From: Hybos culiciformis
Lineage: Eukaryota > Arthropoda > Insecta > Diptera > Hybotidae
Assembly: GCA_964007475.1 (NCBI GenBank)
Contig: OZ023273.1
Location: 145,487,308 to 145,551,307 of the forward strand
Direction: 5' to 3'
Length of the DNA: 64,000 nucleotides
This document shows positions 15,081-27,622 of this stretch, in pieces. Positions within the stretch are counted from its first letter, which is position 1; each line of letters begins with the position of its first letter. A program made the translations under genes and the position numbers. The notes below the pieces were generated by a model. That model saw nothing but the letters and a program-made list of their open reading frames with translations, was not told the DNA's origin and searched no databases.

Positions 15081-18000
15081 ATGAAATGCTTCGTAAAAAG
15101 TTGCAAAAATTATATGAGTGCAATTAACAACAAAAATGAAATCTCCAGTCACAAGTAAGTATTTTTATTATTATTATAAAATAATTATTATATTAAATAT
15201 ATTTAAATTTAATGTTTAAAAAAAATTTAAATTATTTTGTTAAAGAAATTCTAAAAAAATTGTGGGTTGGGGGAAAAAAAAATCGGTGGGTGAGGGAAAT
15301 TTTTTTTTGCACACAAATGTCAAAAAATAAAAAATATAAACTCATAGAATGTTGGGCTTATAATCGGTCTTTTTTTAAATAAATATTGGCTAAAGTGCAG
15401 AACGCGTGCACCCCTCAGATTTCGCTCAAACTTGGTGGGGTGGTAGAGGCGGTGCCAAAATCACCCCCCATGTATTTTTTTTTTGGGGGAAAGGCCCAGT
15501 TTCCGAGTTTTGCCCCCTCAAAGTTTTCAAAAATTTGGATATGGGGAAGGAATTTTTTAACTCCGATTTGGCCTAATTTTGGAGAGGGGGTAGAGGCGTA
15601 CCCCGCGATGTGAAATCCAAGACGGTTTTTTTCGGGGGAGTCTTCCTTTTCCGAAATATTTTGCCCTTTTCCAAAAAATAATATGGTAAAATATTTTGGA
15701 ATGTATGAAAACTTTGAAGGGCTATATCTTTGAAACGGGGCCTTTTACGCCAAAACCGTCTTGGATTTCGCATCTGGGCCCCCCCCCCTTTAACTCCCCT
15801 TCAAATTTGAGCCAAATCGGGGTAAAAAAATTTCCAGCCATATAAAAATGTATGAAAACTTTGGAGGGTCATATCTCCGAAACGGGGCCTTTCCCCGAAA
15901 AAAAAAAATAAATGGGGGGTGGTTGGGCCACCGTTTCTACCCCGATTTGGACGGAGGCTCCCAGATGTGAAATCCAAGATGGTTTTTGCGAAAAATGCCC
16001 AGTTTCAGAGATATTGCCCTTCAAAGCTTTCATATATTAGGTATACCTTAGGTATTAGGTATAACTTTGACCCAAATCGGGGGAAGAGACAGGATCTGTA
16101 CTTAAGCCGTAATTTCAATATATAAAGGTGCCTAAATACTTAATTTTTTTTTATTCCTTATTTCCAAAGTCGCTTTTTCTTGCTTACAGATTTCCTAAAG
16201 ATTCGGAATATAAAGAAATATGGTTGAAGGCGATTGGAATGCCAAACACAACCAATGTTAAAAGTAAAAGAATTTGTAGTGAACATTTCCAAGCCAGTTG
16301 CTTTATTGGTTCAAAAAAGAAGCTTCTTTTAAACCATGCAATACCTACATTAAAATTAGGTGTAAGTTATACATTTTGTTTTAACTTTACAGAAGAGTTA
16401 TACATGACTAATCTATTATTTTATAGAAAACCCCTAGCTTTACTTCAATACATCAACCAAAATATGAGACTAATGTGCATGGATCAGGACTTTTATATAA
16501 AGACAATAATTTTGATATAAGTATTAAATCTTTGGAGGGAGAAAATTTCGAAAAAAACACAATTTCACCATCATTTGTTGTTTCAAACTTATTTTCAGAA
16601 CAAGTAAGTTGGAAAAAAAATATAAAATGTTTAAATCCAGATGTTAGTGTTATACTATATTTCACGTGCTAAAACTAAATAATTAATTATTTTTATAGAT
16701 CCCCCTAGATAGTTTTACTTCAATACCTCAACCAGAATATCAAATTGCTATGGGAAGTTGTGGAACAGACGTTTTATGTACAAATGATAATTTATGTACA
16801 AATGATAATTTTGATATTATGAATGAATCATCAGAACAAGTAGAACAAGTAAGAAATACATTTTTTTTATCGAAATGTATATCGAAGTCTGATTTTTTCC
16901 AAAAATATTCATTTTTTGATTTAGAAAGCATCAAAACAGTTTTTTTGTTGGCATAATCCAGGAAAGTAAAACTGCAATAGTTTAGGTTGCTATTGAGGAA
17001 GCACAACTTTAGTAGCATAGTTAAGGTTACCAAACAAAGTATTTATTCGTAGGTTTAACGAGTTCGTTACGACGTTAGACGTAAAAATACAAAATTTATG
17101 TAAAAATAATTAAAAATAAGAAATCGTATATAAAATTCTGGGGGCGGACGCGCTGGCGGTTGGGCAATGGGATTTACGGCTGACACATTGGGATTGACAC
17201 GTAAACTGCACTTTAGCCCAGCTTGATTTACGGCTTCTCTATTCTTGATAAAAAATTAATATTTAATAAATTAATATTTCTTAAATTTATTTTAAAGTAA
17301 AAAAAACTACATCAAAATTCTTTTCTCATTTTCCGTTTCTTCCAATAGCAAAGAGCACAAATTTTTATAAATGTCCAATTTGGAAAGGGTTTCAATCAAT
17401 TTAGCTAAGGCCTAGGTAGGAAGCCAAGGTTAAGCCTAGGTAGGAAGCCAAAATTATATTTAAATACCAAAAATTAAAAGCGACTCTTTTTAATAACTTC
17501 GCTACACTTCAGGTTACAAACACAGAATTCCATGTTTTGCAGAAAAAAATGGGTTCGTTCTGTGTTTGTTACTTGGTTTGCCATATAAATTTTTTTTTTT
17601 TTTTTTCATGGTTTGAAAGTAGGTTCGACACAAACCTAGAAATTTTACTACATAGTTTTATTGCATTTCAAAAAAAAAAAGGTATAACCTGTCAATTTGC
17701 AGAAAATTTACAGAAAAAATCATACTTTAAAATGCTTCGATATAAAAAAAATAATAATAAATTGTAGGTTGTCAAAAAAGAAAATAAATTAAAATATTTA
17801 AAAAAAAAATTGAATATTATTTTTATTTTCCATTTTTTCTTTTAATTTAAAAAATTCATTTTTTTTTTTTAAATTACGAAAAAATAAAATTTTATTTTAC
17901 AAAGAATTTTTTTTTAATTTTACAAAGAATTTTTTTTTAATTTCAAACCAAACCATCTTTTATAAGTGTGTCACCCCATTCGCCAACCTACTTTCAAACC

Positions 18001-20979
18001 AAGAAATTCATGGTTGCTAACCTGAAGTGTAGCGAAGTTATAACCTGAAGTGTAGCGAAGTTATTACAAACACAGAATTCCATGTTTTGCAGAAAAAAAT
18101 GGGTTCGTTCTGTGTTTGGTACTTGGTTTGCCATACACATTTTTTTTTTTTTTTTTCATGGTTTGAAAGTAGGTTCGACACCAACCTAGAAATTTTACTA
18201 CATAGTTTTATTGCATTTCAAAAAAAAAAGGTATAACCTGTCAATTTGCAGAAAATTGACAGAAAAAATCATACTTTAAAATGCTTCGATATAAAAAAAT
18301 TAATAATAAATTGTAGGTTGTCAAAAAAGAAAATAAATTAAAATATTTAAAAAAAAAATTGAATATTATTTTTATTTTCCATTTTTTCTTTAAGGCTTAG
18401 TACGCTGTGAAAAAAGAAAGGTTGCAAAAAATAACACTGAAAAATATCTGAAAAATGTTTGATAAATTTTGACAACTATTTGACACAAGCATCTGATCAT
18501 TTTTATTAATTTTTTATTATTCTAACCCAATAATAAACAAATCAAACAAACTTTTTTTTGTAATGTCAAGTTTTTGCAATCATTTATCTTCCTGGGTAGA
18601 AAAATATTTGCAAAAAAGCTGCAAAATAGATTTTTTGTCACCCAGTAAACAATTTTTTTTTTTATCAGCGACTACAAAGCAAAAACTAAAAAAAAAATTT
18701 CAAACATTTTTCAGCAGCAAAAATTTATATGAAAAATGTCATTTTTTTCCACATCGTACTACTTTTTTTGTGTCAGCATACTAAGCCTAAATTAAAAAAA
18801 TTAATTTTTTTTTTCAAATTACGAAAAATTAAAATTTTATTTTACAAAGAATTTTTTTTTAATTTTACAAAGAATTTTTTTTTAATTTCAAACCAAACCA
18901 TCTTTTATAAGTGTGTCACCCCATTCGCCAACCAATTTCAAACCACGAAATTCATGGTTGCTAACCTGAAGTGTTGCGAAGTTATTAAGGACGTTGATAA
19001 TCAAAGCATTCTGTTTTAATGCCCGAATAAATAAAAAAAAGTTTAAACACAAACTTAGTAACAACCGTTTTAAACAAAAAAACATCCAAAAATTTTTATT
19101 TTCTGTAAATAATTTCAACATGAGTTTCGAAGAGAAATTAATAAAATATTTTTTCATTTTTTTTTTTAAATTTATTTGAAAAAAGTAGTGAAAGTTGTTT
19201 TGTTTACCAAAGCTTACTTTTTAGTTTTACAACGTTGAAGACGTCCAGTATAACTGCAAAAAATTTAATCACAACGTCTCTCACGTTTGTAATGTCACCG
19301 TCGCGTCCAGTTAAACACAGCGGTAAATGGGTTAAAAAACAAACATTTTTTTTACTGTCAGTGTCAGCTGATTTCAGATTTTGTAACAAATTTTTTTTTT
19401 TAATTTACATAAAATCGAAATTTAAAAATTAAAATTAAATTAATTTTTATTTATATTCATTTTTATAATGCTAATAAGCCGAGATATAAATAATTAACAA
19501 GTAAAGCATCGAAATCGAGACTATTTGATTTTTGGATATTATAATATTCATTGGAATTGGATATAGAACTCTAGAATCTAGATAGTTTGTTTAATTTTAC
19601 ATGTATGTTTTTTTGTTGTTGCAGGTTGCAGTAGAATCCGAAAAAAAAATGCGTACTCGTTAGCTTAGCCTCCCGTCGTATCTTCGTAACATTGTAGTGC
19701 GGTATGTACCTACTTTATACCTTTCATGACTCCCACAACAACTCATTTTAAGGTTCTAATTAACTCTACTTGATATAGGTACCTACCTATTCAAATTCAT
19801 ATTACCTTATAACACAATTGAATGTGTTATAAGGTAATATGACTTGTATACTTGTACTTTTAGCGGGATCATTTGGTGCTTAATGAAGGGCTTTATATCA
19901 AGCAAATCTCAATTAAAACAAATAATAATTAAATAGGCCCCTAGATACATATTTTTCTTATGAATTGAGCTTTATAGCTTGAAATTTTTTAAGCACGGGC
20001 TTGAAAAATAAAAAGAGAGATCTTTATTTAAGAAAAATAAACTAGCTATTCATACCTACAATTACCTTGTTTAATATCTTATTTTTAATTTCAGAAAATG
20101 TCTCATTTGCAAAAAGAATCAGCTTTCTTGCTCACTGAGATTGCTTTGGATCTCTTAAGTAATCGATTTTATGATTTAAGTGGCAACCATGTTAAGGATC
20201 TAGTAGCGTTATATAAATTAAATTTGGATGAAACTGATTATATTCCTGATACGCCAAAATTAAGTAATCTTTTAGAAGTTGATGAAAATGGTTGTGATCT
20301 AACTACTTTGAATTGTGAATATGATAAAATAAATGATGAAATAAATGATGAAATAATTAATGAAAATGTAGCAGCAAATAATGTAGCAAATGATGCAGCA
20401 AATGATGCAGCAAATGATGCAGCAAATGATATAGAAATGTCTAATAACGACGAGAATTCTGGAAGCTTAAGTGATGACAATGATTGTGTTATTAATTCTA
20501 ATAAAAGTGAATACGATATTGCCGAAGATAGTCAAGCATCTGAATGTACGGATAACGATAATAATGAGGATAAATATTTTTATGACTCTCAAAGAGAACC
20601 TGATTCATTACCATTGAGATCTAATTTGCAAGATGATCGAATTCAATATCTCATTGAATTAACAAAATATGAATTAAATAAAATCATAATAAAATCAAAA
20701 ATCAAAAAACGTGAATACATTAAAGAAGCTACCGAATACTTCGAAACAAACAATAAAACTCTTAATTTGAATGAAATTGAGAAAAATTTTAGACAAAAAG
20801 AGCGTTCAGAATTGGAAAATGAAGGAGAACAATTGATTAGTTTAATAAAAATTGTTAAAAAGTCAGAATTTCCATTAGATAATAAAGATTTATGTGTTGT
20901 ATTGGATCGAATTTCTGGCGATATTATGAAAGCGAAAAGTAAAATATGTTCAGATCCAACAGTTTGTATTTCAGAATAA
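15081..20979 (+). CDS. THAP-domain zinc-finger protein, 485 aa, five exons
   Basis: Exons 15081-15154, 16190-16361, 16427-16603, 16699-16848 and 20095-20979 join in frame to 486 codons including the stop. Residues 1-82 form a THAP (C2CH) DNA-binding domain: C3, C8, C54 and H57 as zinc ligands, the FP pair at 26-27, W36 and the closing AIPTL box. Exons 3 and 4 are a duplicated pair (both encode SFTSI.QP.Y near the start and TDN/KDN-NFDI later). Exon 5 encodes an acidic domain with a 12-bp coding microsatellite (NDAA repeated) and a Lys/Glu-rich helical C-terminus. Joining exon 5 to the THAP exons rests on matching phase 0 and an ordinary acceptor; it could instead be a separate gene starting at ATG 20098. 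THAP proteins bind DNA; many arose from P-element-type transposase. Confidence 0.75.
15300..16110. repeat. GC-rich foldback/direct repeat inside THAP intron 1
   Basis: This intron block stands out by G/C runs. GATGTGAAATCCAAGACGG at about 15607 is the reverse complement of the segment at about 15756-15775, and a third direct copy sits at about 15965. A unit ATGTATGAAAACTTTG followed by GAAACGGGGCCTTT recurs at about 15701 and 15848. CCGATTTGG words occur in both orientations. Its pattern is that of a repeat family rather than exon; the in-frame open stretches are not convincing proteins. Confidence 0.65.
16849..17489. other. First part of THAP intron 4
   Basis: No exon seen. It contains a small tandem pair (CCTAGGTAGGAAGCCAA at about 17411 and 17435) and a less AT-rich patch at 17140-17240 with GATTTACGGCT twice. 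Confidence 0.5.
17490..18041. mobile_element. Inverted-repeat element, copy 1
   Basis: The left end TTAATAACTTCGCTACACTT is mirrored at the right end (CTGAAGTGTAGCGAAGTTAT, up to 18041). Inside the termini AATTCCATG and GAAATTCATGG extend the inverted match. There is no open frame with a transposase motif. A second copy follows directly at 18042-18988, so the two form a tandem compound block. Confidence 0.75.
18042..18988. mobile_element. Inverted-repeat element, copy 2, interrupted
   Basis: From 18066 this is a near-exact repeat of copy 1 from 17515 onward, including the long AATTCCATGTTTTGCAG and GGTTTGAAAGTAGG segments. It ends GCGAAGTTATTAA at 18988. It is interrupted at 18394-18787 by another element. 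Its outer 24 bp (18042-18065) is inverted relative to the left end of copy 1. Confidence 0.75.
18394..18787. mobile_element. Nested MITE with TAA target duplication
   Basis: Its ends are GGCTTAGTACGCTG and the reverse complement of GGCTTAGTATGCTG. Direct TAA sits on both sides (18391-18393 and 18788-18790). Copy 1 of the host repeat provides the empty site, TTTAATTTAAAA, at about 17840-17850. The three-base TAA duplication and the GG-starting ends fit PIF/Harbinger-type MITEs; that class is an inference. Confidence 0.75.
18989..20094. other. Last part of THAP intron 4
   Basis: No certain exon. An acceptor at 19623 (TTGTTGTTGCAG) precedes 13 codons and a TAG in the THAP frame, so an alternative terminal exon is possible. 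A perfect 20-bp stem palindrome lies at 19797-19842. Confidence 0.45.
19797..19842. repeat. Perfect hairpin, 20-bp arms, 6-base loop
   Basis: The arm TCATATTACCTTATAACACA is followed by ATTGAA and its exact reverse complement. It may be a cruciform-type inverted repeat or the remnant of a small foldback. It is too short for a typical animal microRNA precursor. Confidence 0.85.
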
Positions 20980-21191
20980 GAATATAATGATTGCTAATTT
21001 TTGGTGAAAGTTTATTATACTGTATATTGAAAATTTTAAATTTTTTCTGCTGAATTATGTCATTTTTCAAAACGTATATCCTTATAAAGTTAAGTTTTTG
21101 ACACAAACTTATCTTTTTTGTTTCTAAACCTAAAATATTTCAACAATAATATAGTAAATAATTATCTAATCTTGTAAATTATGTTAACAAT

Positions 21192-21197
21192 AATAAA
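21192..21197 (+). promoter_or_regulatory. Putative poly(A) signal of the THAP gene
   Basis: AATAAA lies about 215 bases after the stop codon at 20977-20979 and before the decayed exon copy. Confidence 0.35.
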
Positions 21198-21295
21198 GTG
21201 AAGAAATATGTAAATAATTTGTTTTCATTATTTATCTAATTAGGAGATGTAGGTTTTATGTAAATAATATGAAACTTTTAATCGAATTTATCTTT

Positions 21296-21597
21296 CAAAG
21301 ATCTAAGTTAGAAGATGATAGAATTCAATGTATAATTGAATTAGCTAAATTTGAACTAATAAATCATATGACATAATAAAATCAAAAGAAAGTAAACATG
21401 ATTACGTTAAAAAAGCTACAAAAACAAAAAATAAAATTGATCAATTTAATAAAAAGTGAATTAATAATATGTTCTATATTGGATCGAACTTCTACTGATA
21501 GTCTACAAAAACAAAAAACAAAATTGATCAAAAAGAAAAAAATATGTTCCGATTCAATAGTCAATAAGAAAGCAATTGAAAGCAAAAAGAAATAAGC
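21296..21597 (+). pseudogene. Decayed copy of the THAP gene's last exon
   Basis: AGATCTAAGTTAGAAGATGA and the bases after it align with the part of the last exon encoding RSNLQDDRIQYLIELTKYEL (20617-20676). The copy reads RSKLEDDRIQCIIELAKFEL and then hits stops after MT. Further on, an AATTTAATAAAAAGTG block and a TATTGGATCGAACTTCT block match the exon's end at about 20838 and 20898. Deletions and stops make it non-functional. It is a tandem partial duplication, not a retrocopy, because no spliced upstream exon accompanies it. A fainter echo may exist at about 22390-22430. Confidence 0.7.
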
Positions 21598-24500
21598 AAG
21601 TTGAAAATACTTTTCTTTTTTATAAATGAAACATTTATTTATTGAAAACTATTATTTCATTTTCAAAAAATTAGTTTAATGCTTTTAATTAATTAGATTT
21701 TTCACATTAATATCAGAGATGATATTTGGTACGAAATTTGTACTGTTTTACACTAATGTATTTTTCATTATATCAACCTTCTCTAAAATTAATTAAAATT
21801 TGATTAAGACCCTGTTTTTTCACTTATATTTAAATAGAAGAATTAAGTGGTAAAAATATAATTCTTAAATTTTATCAGTTATTGAAAATTTTATAAGACC
21901 CCCACGAATTGTTTTTTCAAGTTGTTAAAAAAACAAACAAACTAAATAAATAGCTTAAGATTTATATAGATGACAACAACATTATTATATTATTGAATAA
22001 TATTTTTTTAAAATAGTAATTAACATTTTTTTTTTTAATCACATAAAAATGTTTGAAAGGTGGAATTAATAAAAAAAAATAAAGCATTTTCTTATCAATG
22101 TTTCCTAAATAGTCGCGTGATACTTTTGGTTTCTATTCTGTTATTATCATTTTTTTTTTTTACTAGGTGAAAAGTTTAAATTTGGAAATGATTTACATGT
22201 GCAATTCGAATGATTTTTCTACAAGCTTAATTTAAATACTTTAAGTTAAAATGTCTCAACGATTTTTTTTTTTAGATATTGCACGGAAGTGGTGAATGAT
22301 GGAAAGTAAAAAAAATGTGTATATTTTTTTATTTTGAAGACAGTAAATACCTTGAAGAAAAAAATTGTAGGTGATATGTGTGTAATTAGTTGAAACTTTT
22401 AATCTAATTCATATTTCAAACATAATGATCTTAATGTTATTAGAAAAAATAAATAAATTTTTGTATTAATATAATCATATAAGATATTATGGCAATTTAC
22501 TTATTTATATAGACAACTATTTAATACAAATAGGCATTAGAGAATAAAGCTGGAAACGGATTGGCAATAATTTATTTTCAAAGAAAATTTTTTACTAAAT
22601 TCAATGAATTAGTTCGACACTAAATATGTTTGAAAAAATGTAAGAGATGAGATAGTTTGAATTACGTATGACATGATATGTAAGTTTACATATTTGAATT
22701 ATAAAAAAATTATAATCTTTAACGTTGCTTTAGATATTAAAGACTACAAGTTGAAACTACATAATATATCACAGGAATACCCAGAATATTTATTGCTATC
22801 TTCTTTTATACTTTATTTCGTATATGTATGCTTGTTTATTGGGAACACTGATAGCTTATTTCCTCTATTGGCGCACAAAATTATGTTTTTTTTTTTAAAC
22901 AAACTAAATAAATTCTATTTATATTTTTCTATTCGTTTACTCACATTAATATGTAGTATTTTAAATAATTTGAAATCGATAAAAATGCATTAGTTATCTT
23001 TGGATATCAAATCAATGTATTTTTTTGCACCCTCTGTATTTTAATTGACCTTGAAAATTATTTATATCCATGCATAAGTCTAGTATTAAAATATTCTGTA
23101 TCTAAGAAAATTACGATCAAAACAGAAAGCATAAAAAAAAAATGTATATTAACATAATAATTTGATGAGAAGTTTCTCTATTAGGTATACTAAAAAATGA
23201 TTCAGTTTCAGTATATAGAAAGGTATGGCTATAAAACATGAATGTACTTTTATAATGTAGTGTAGTCTGTAGTATGTAGATATATAATTATATCATAAAA
23301 GAAAATATTTTTTTTTCTTATAAAATTTCTCCTGGAAATCATACGACCAAAACTGTGTGATGTGAATAATACACTCATTTCATTCATTTCATTACCAACA
23401 TTATGAAAAGCGGCATTTAAAAGCCCAAAGAAATGTATTAAAGCTATACATAAATAAATTTAATATAATTTACATTAAGATAGTAAATTTTTTTTTCAAA
23501 TTTTCATTACTTTTTTAGTTTTAGCACTTTTAGTAATATATGTGTTTGCGATAATTTTTTCATAAATTAAAATTGAATGCTTTAACACTTTGCAAAACTC
23601 TATTGGTTCTTGGGTTGGACACGCATACTGCGTTATTACAAGTAGTAAACTCAATTATCAAAACTTTGGAAATTTTAACAATTAGTACGGCCGTAGTGCA
23701 TTGCACCCTCTGAATATTACCACTGCTTATAAGGTTCTCGGCGTTGGAGCATAATTTTAATATATTTTTTATAATGCAAATGAAATTTTGTATAATAAAT
23801 GAAAATAAAAAGTTGATGGAATTATTTTTATTTTCTCTTAACATCATTTTATCTTCATCTTAAACTAATTTTTTTCTATTAATTTATTTTTAGACCTGAT
23901 ATATAAATATTGTAGAATATGTATTGTTATAAGTTAAATGATTTTCATGCTTATTGTTTGCAAATCAAAATCAAATGATGAAATGTAAAACTATTCATCG
24001 TAGGTATTCCATATTTAATTCGTTTTTATTTATATTTTTTCTGCGACAGCTGAGCATCATATACTTCTTTACCGCCAATACACAAAATTCGAAGGGGAAA
24101 TTCAAAAAAATACTCATTAATAAAATAATAATAATAATAATAATAACATTATGTTAGTTAGCTTTTCAGTTTTTCCAATCAATTTTCTTTTAGTTCTTGA
24201 GTTTAATTTTTTAAAGGACGACGTGGTTATTTATTTAATACAGAAAATAATAAAAAAATCAAATTTTATTTGGAAATTGGAAATACATATTATAAAAAAA
24301 AGGTAATGTTTAACTAAAATATTCTTAACTATTCCATCTTCCATCTTCTATCTTCAGTTAGATAAGGTACTTAGCCCTACCTTAAATTAGATTTATATTT
24401 TTTTTTGTTTTATCTGTTTTCATTTTAATTTGGCAGAAAAATTTTATGACGTAGTTAATTTAACCTAAATTACCTAATTTGTAGGTATATAAAATTTGGC

Positions 24501-27500
24501 CATTTGGGTGAACCAATAAAATAAAATGGAAGGGCGATAAAAACAAAATTAAATAGTCTAACTTAGCTACTGGCAGTTGTAGTTGGTGACTAAGTACATT
24601 TTCTTATCTACATAGTTGTCATACCGATATACCCACCTAGGTATACATTTAAGAAAAAATCGTTTTATCGTTAGAAACTTTATTGATTTACCTAACCACT
24701 GAATTTTTTTCTTGTTCATATATCAATTGGATTCAACTAGATAGGTACGTGTAAGTATCTTCACTTTTGTTCAAATTATGACGTGGACTTATCTTTCTAA
24801 GTAGTTTTTGTTTTGCTTCATGCAATAAGATATCCTATTTAGACTGGCGTTATCGATGGTCAATGAGAAATAAAAATAGGAAAATACCTAGTAATTTTTT
24901 TTCAAATTTTTATATTGGTACCTACCTAAATATTGTAACTTTTTTTTTAGATTTAACAAAAAAAAAAAAACTCATAATATTCCGGATTGTAAAAGGATAC
25001 ACAATACACATTCTTATTCGTGAGTGGTTGAAGCATTGAAGTTTCATATTTTGATGACTTCATGAGCTAAAACGAAAAATTTTTTAGCTCAAAAGCGACA
25101 TATATAAGTATATTATATCTACCTAATATAATGATTTTTATTTTGTTCAATAATTTTGAAGTTCCTATCTAAATTAATTTTATAAGTAATTTAACAATAA
25201 AGGTACATACTTACTTCCTGGGAAGCTTTAAGCTTTTTTGTTTGGTACATGTACATTCGTAGGTATAAGATAAGTGTTTCCTTTTTTAATATTAGATTTC
25301 GATATTTAATTTCAATTTTTTACATACCTACTAGAGTCCCAGAATTTTATGACTATGATTTAAAAAAAAATAGTTTTCTGAACGAATTAATGTGTTAATA
25401 TAAATTTCCTTGTATAAATCTTAAACTTGGGGAAAAACATTAATTTTTCCCGAAATTTCGTACTTGAAAAAATAAAAGGATAAACAAATTTTATCTTGGT
25501 ACCACCTACCTACCTATATTAATTCTCCAAAACAGAGAAAAAAAATCATTTTAAAATAGGTACCAGTAGTGTCTATAATAATATTCTAAGTATAAAAATA
25601 TAAAATACAAAAATTGATAAGAATATTATTAGATCAGCTGTGCTTGATTGCAATAATGAAACGACTCACTAGGTGCCTACATGAAGAGAGATAACTAATG
25701 AGATTTCCTTGAAAATTATTTTTATAGTGAAATAAATAAACTAAAAGAGCACTTTCTTTCTTATCAATAGTTTTTATAATTTTAATTTCAATGTCAAAGA
25801 CATTTTAGAAGGAAACTTTTAATATTATTGCATTATTTAATTACGTATTGAATAAGATTGCTGTTTGTTATTATGACAACAACAATATCTAAGTTAAGCG
25901 TTAGTAATAATATAGGTTCAAATATAATTTGATAATTAGAAAATGGTAAACATTAAGTTTTTAATTATCTATTGATAAAATATTTGATCTTTTATCTAAC
26001 AGATTTTTATTTCGCATATGTAGTTTTAAAGTTGCTTAAAAAAAAATTAAAATATTTCTGTACATACTTAGTATTAGTACCTACCTACTTTACTATACGA
26101 ATACATTATTATTGATCACAAAAGTGGATAAATTTTCTTGGATTAATATGATTACTGAAAGATAAAATATATTAAAGCTCAATAAAAGAGGAATAATAAA
26201 ACGAAAAAGAATAATAAAATTATGCATTAAAAAGAAGGAAACCCTAAATTTGATATAAAATTTAATAATATTGATTTTATATATGATTTTATTTCATATT
26301 TATATTCATTTATTTATTCAATATTTATATACTAATTTCTGATCAAACAAAAACAACTAAAAAAAAACTGAAAACGTAATTTTGACAAATTTGAAATAAT
26401 ATTTTTATTCGAAACATTTTATTTAATTTCGTGAAAAACTGATCAATTAAGTTTATGTTGAAATCCTAAAAGTTATTAGTTAAACAGGTGATTGTTTATG
26501 TCAATCACGCAAATAGGAGTAGGTTCAATAGGTTTTATTTAAATAAAGAACCTGGTTCGAATACAAATTTAGTTATATTTTTTCATATATTAATATAATT
26601 TCGTATATTCATATATTAACCCTTAAAATTCAAATTCGACTTTATTAATAAAAAAAACAAACTAGAATAAGCAAAATTGAAAATCAAATTGAGAAAGTTA
26701 AGAAGAAAAAAAAAAAAAGGAAAGATGTAATACAAATACCAACATGATATATTTTATAGGAACTTTTTGTTACCTACCTAGGTATACTTTTATATAAGCA
26801 AAATTATTATATCGTAAGATTTTTATTCTATTTTATTTTTCATTTCAGAAAGCTCAACATTCATTCAACACTAATAATATTGTGGAGATTTATGAGTGGC
26901 ACACGATTAGGGAAAAAAATATCATACATTCATAGCAAATAATAAAACAATTAATTAATATTGTATATATATATATATAAAATATTTGCACGAGAGTTGA
27001 AACTGATGAAAACAAAATAACGATAATAAAAAAAACATATATATATATTTATTTATTTATTTTTTTTTTTTCAAATTTTAATAACAAAAAAAAATTACTT
27101 ATAACAGTCGAACAATCGTTAGAAATTTTCAGTCTTAATTTGTATACCGATTTGTTTAGATCTCATTTAGAGAAAAAAATAAAAAATTAGAAATAAAATA
27201 GAGAGAGGAAAATTATTAATTTGAATTTTCTAAAAAAAAAAAATACGGTATATAAAAGAAAAAAAAATTAAGAAGTTTTAATTAACGTTAAAAAAAAATT
27301 ATTTTCAAAATAAAAGGTTTTTGAGGAAAATTTTACTTTGAAAATTATTAATTCAGTTGAATTTAATAATTTGAAGTGATAAGTTCGTATAACAGAGTTA
27401 TTGTAGTCTGAAAAAAAAAAAATTATCACAAAAATTACAAAAAATTTAATTATTTTGTATAAATCAAAATTTAATATATATAAATTTTAATTAAAATTTA

Positions 27501-27622
27501 AAAAAAAAACAATATAAAATATAATTTATTGAAATAATAAAATATTAAAAATATAATTAAAGTAAAAAAAATAGGAAATTTCTAAAGAAAAAAGTAAGTA
27601 TTTAATTGTATAGTTTTTTTTA

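Noticed and set aside
15386..16125. Open frames in the GC-rich THAP intron block as extra exons
   Set aside because: Translations are Pro/Phe/Gly-rich, lie in repeat sequence on both strands, and joining them breaks the THAP fold between C8 and W36.
18563..19432. Several 60-96-codon frames around 18.5-19.4 kb as genes
   Set aside because: They lie inside or beside the inverted-repeat elements, overlap on both strands and have low-complexity Phe/Lys/Asn translations.
22673..22993. 106-codon open frame in the gene desert
   Set aside because: Composition is Ile/Leu/Phe/Tyr-rich as expected from random AT-rich DNA. No motif, no splice support.
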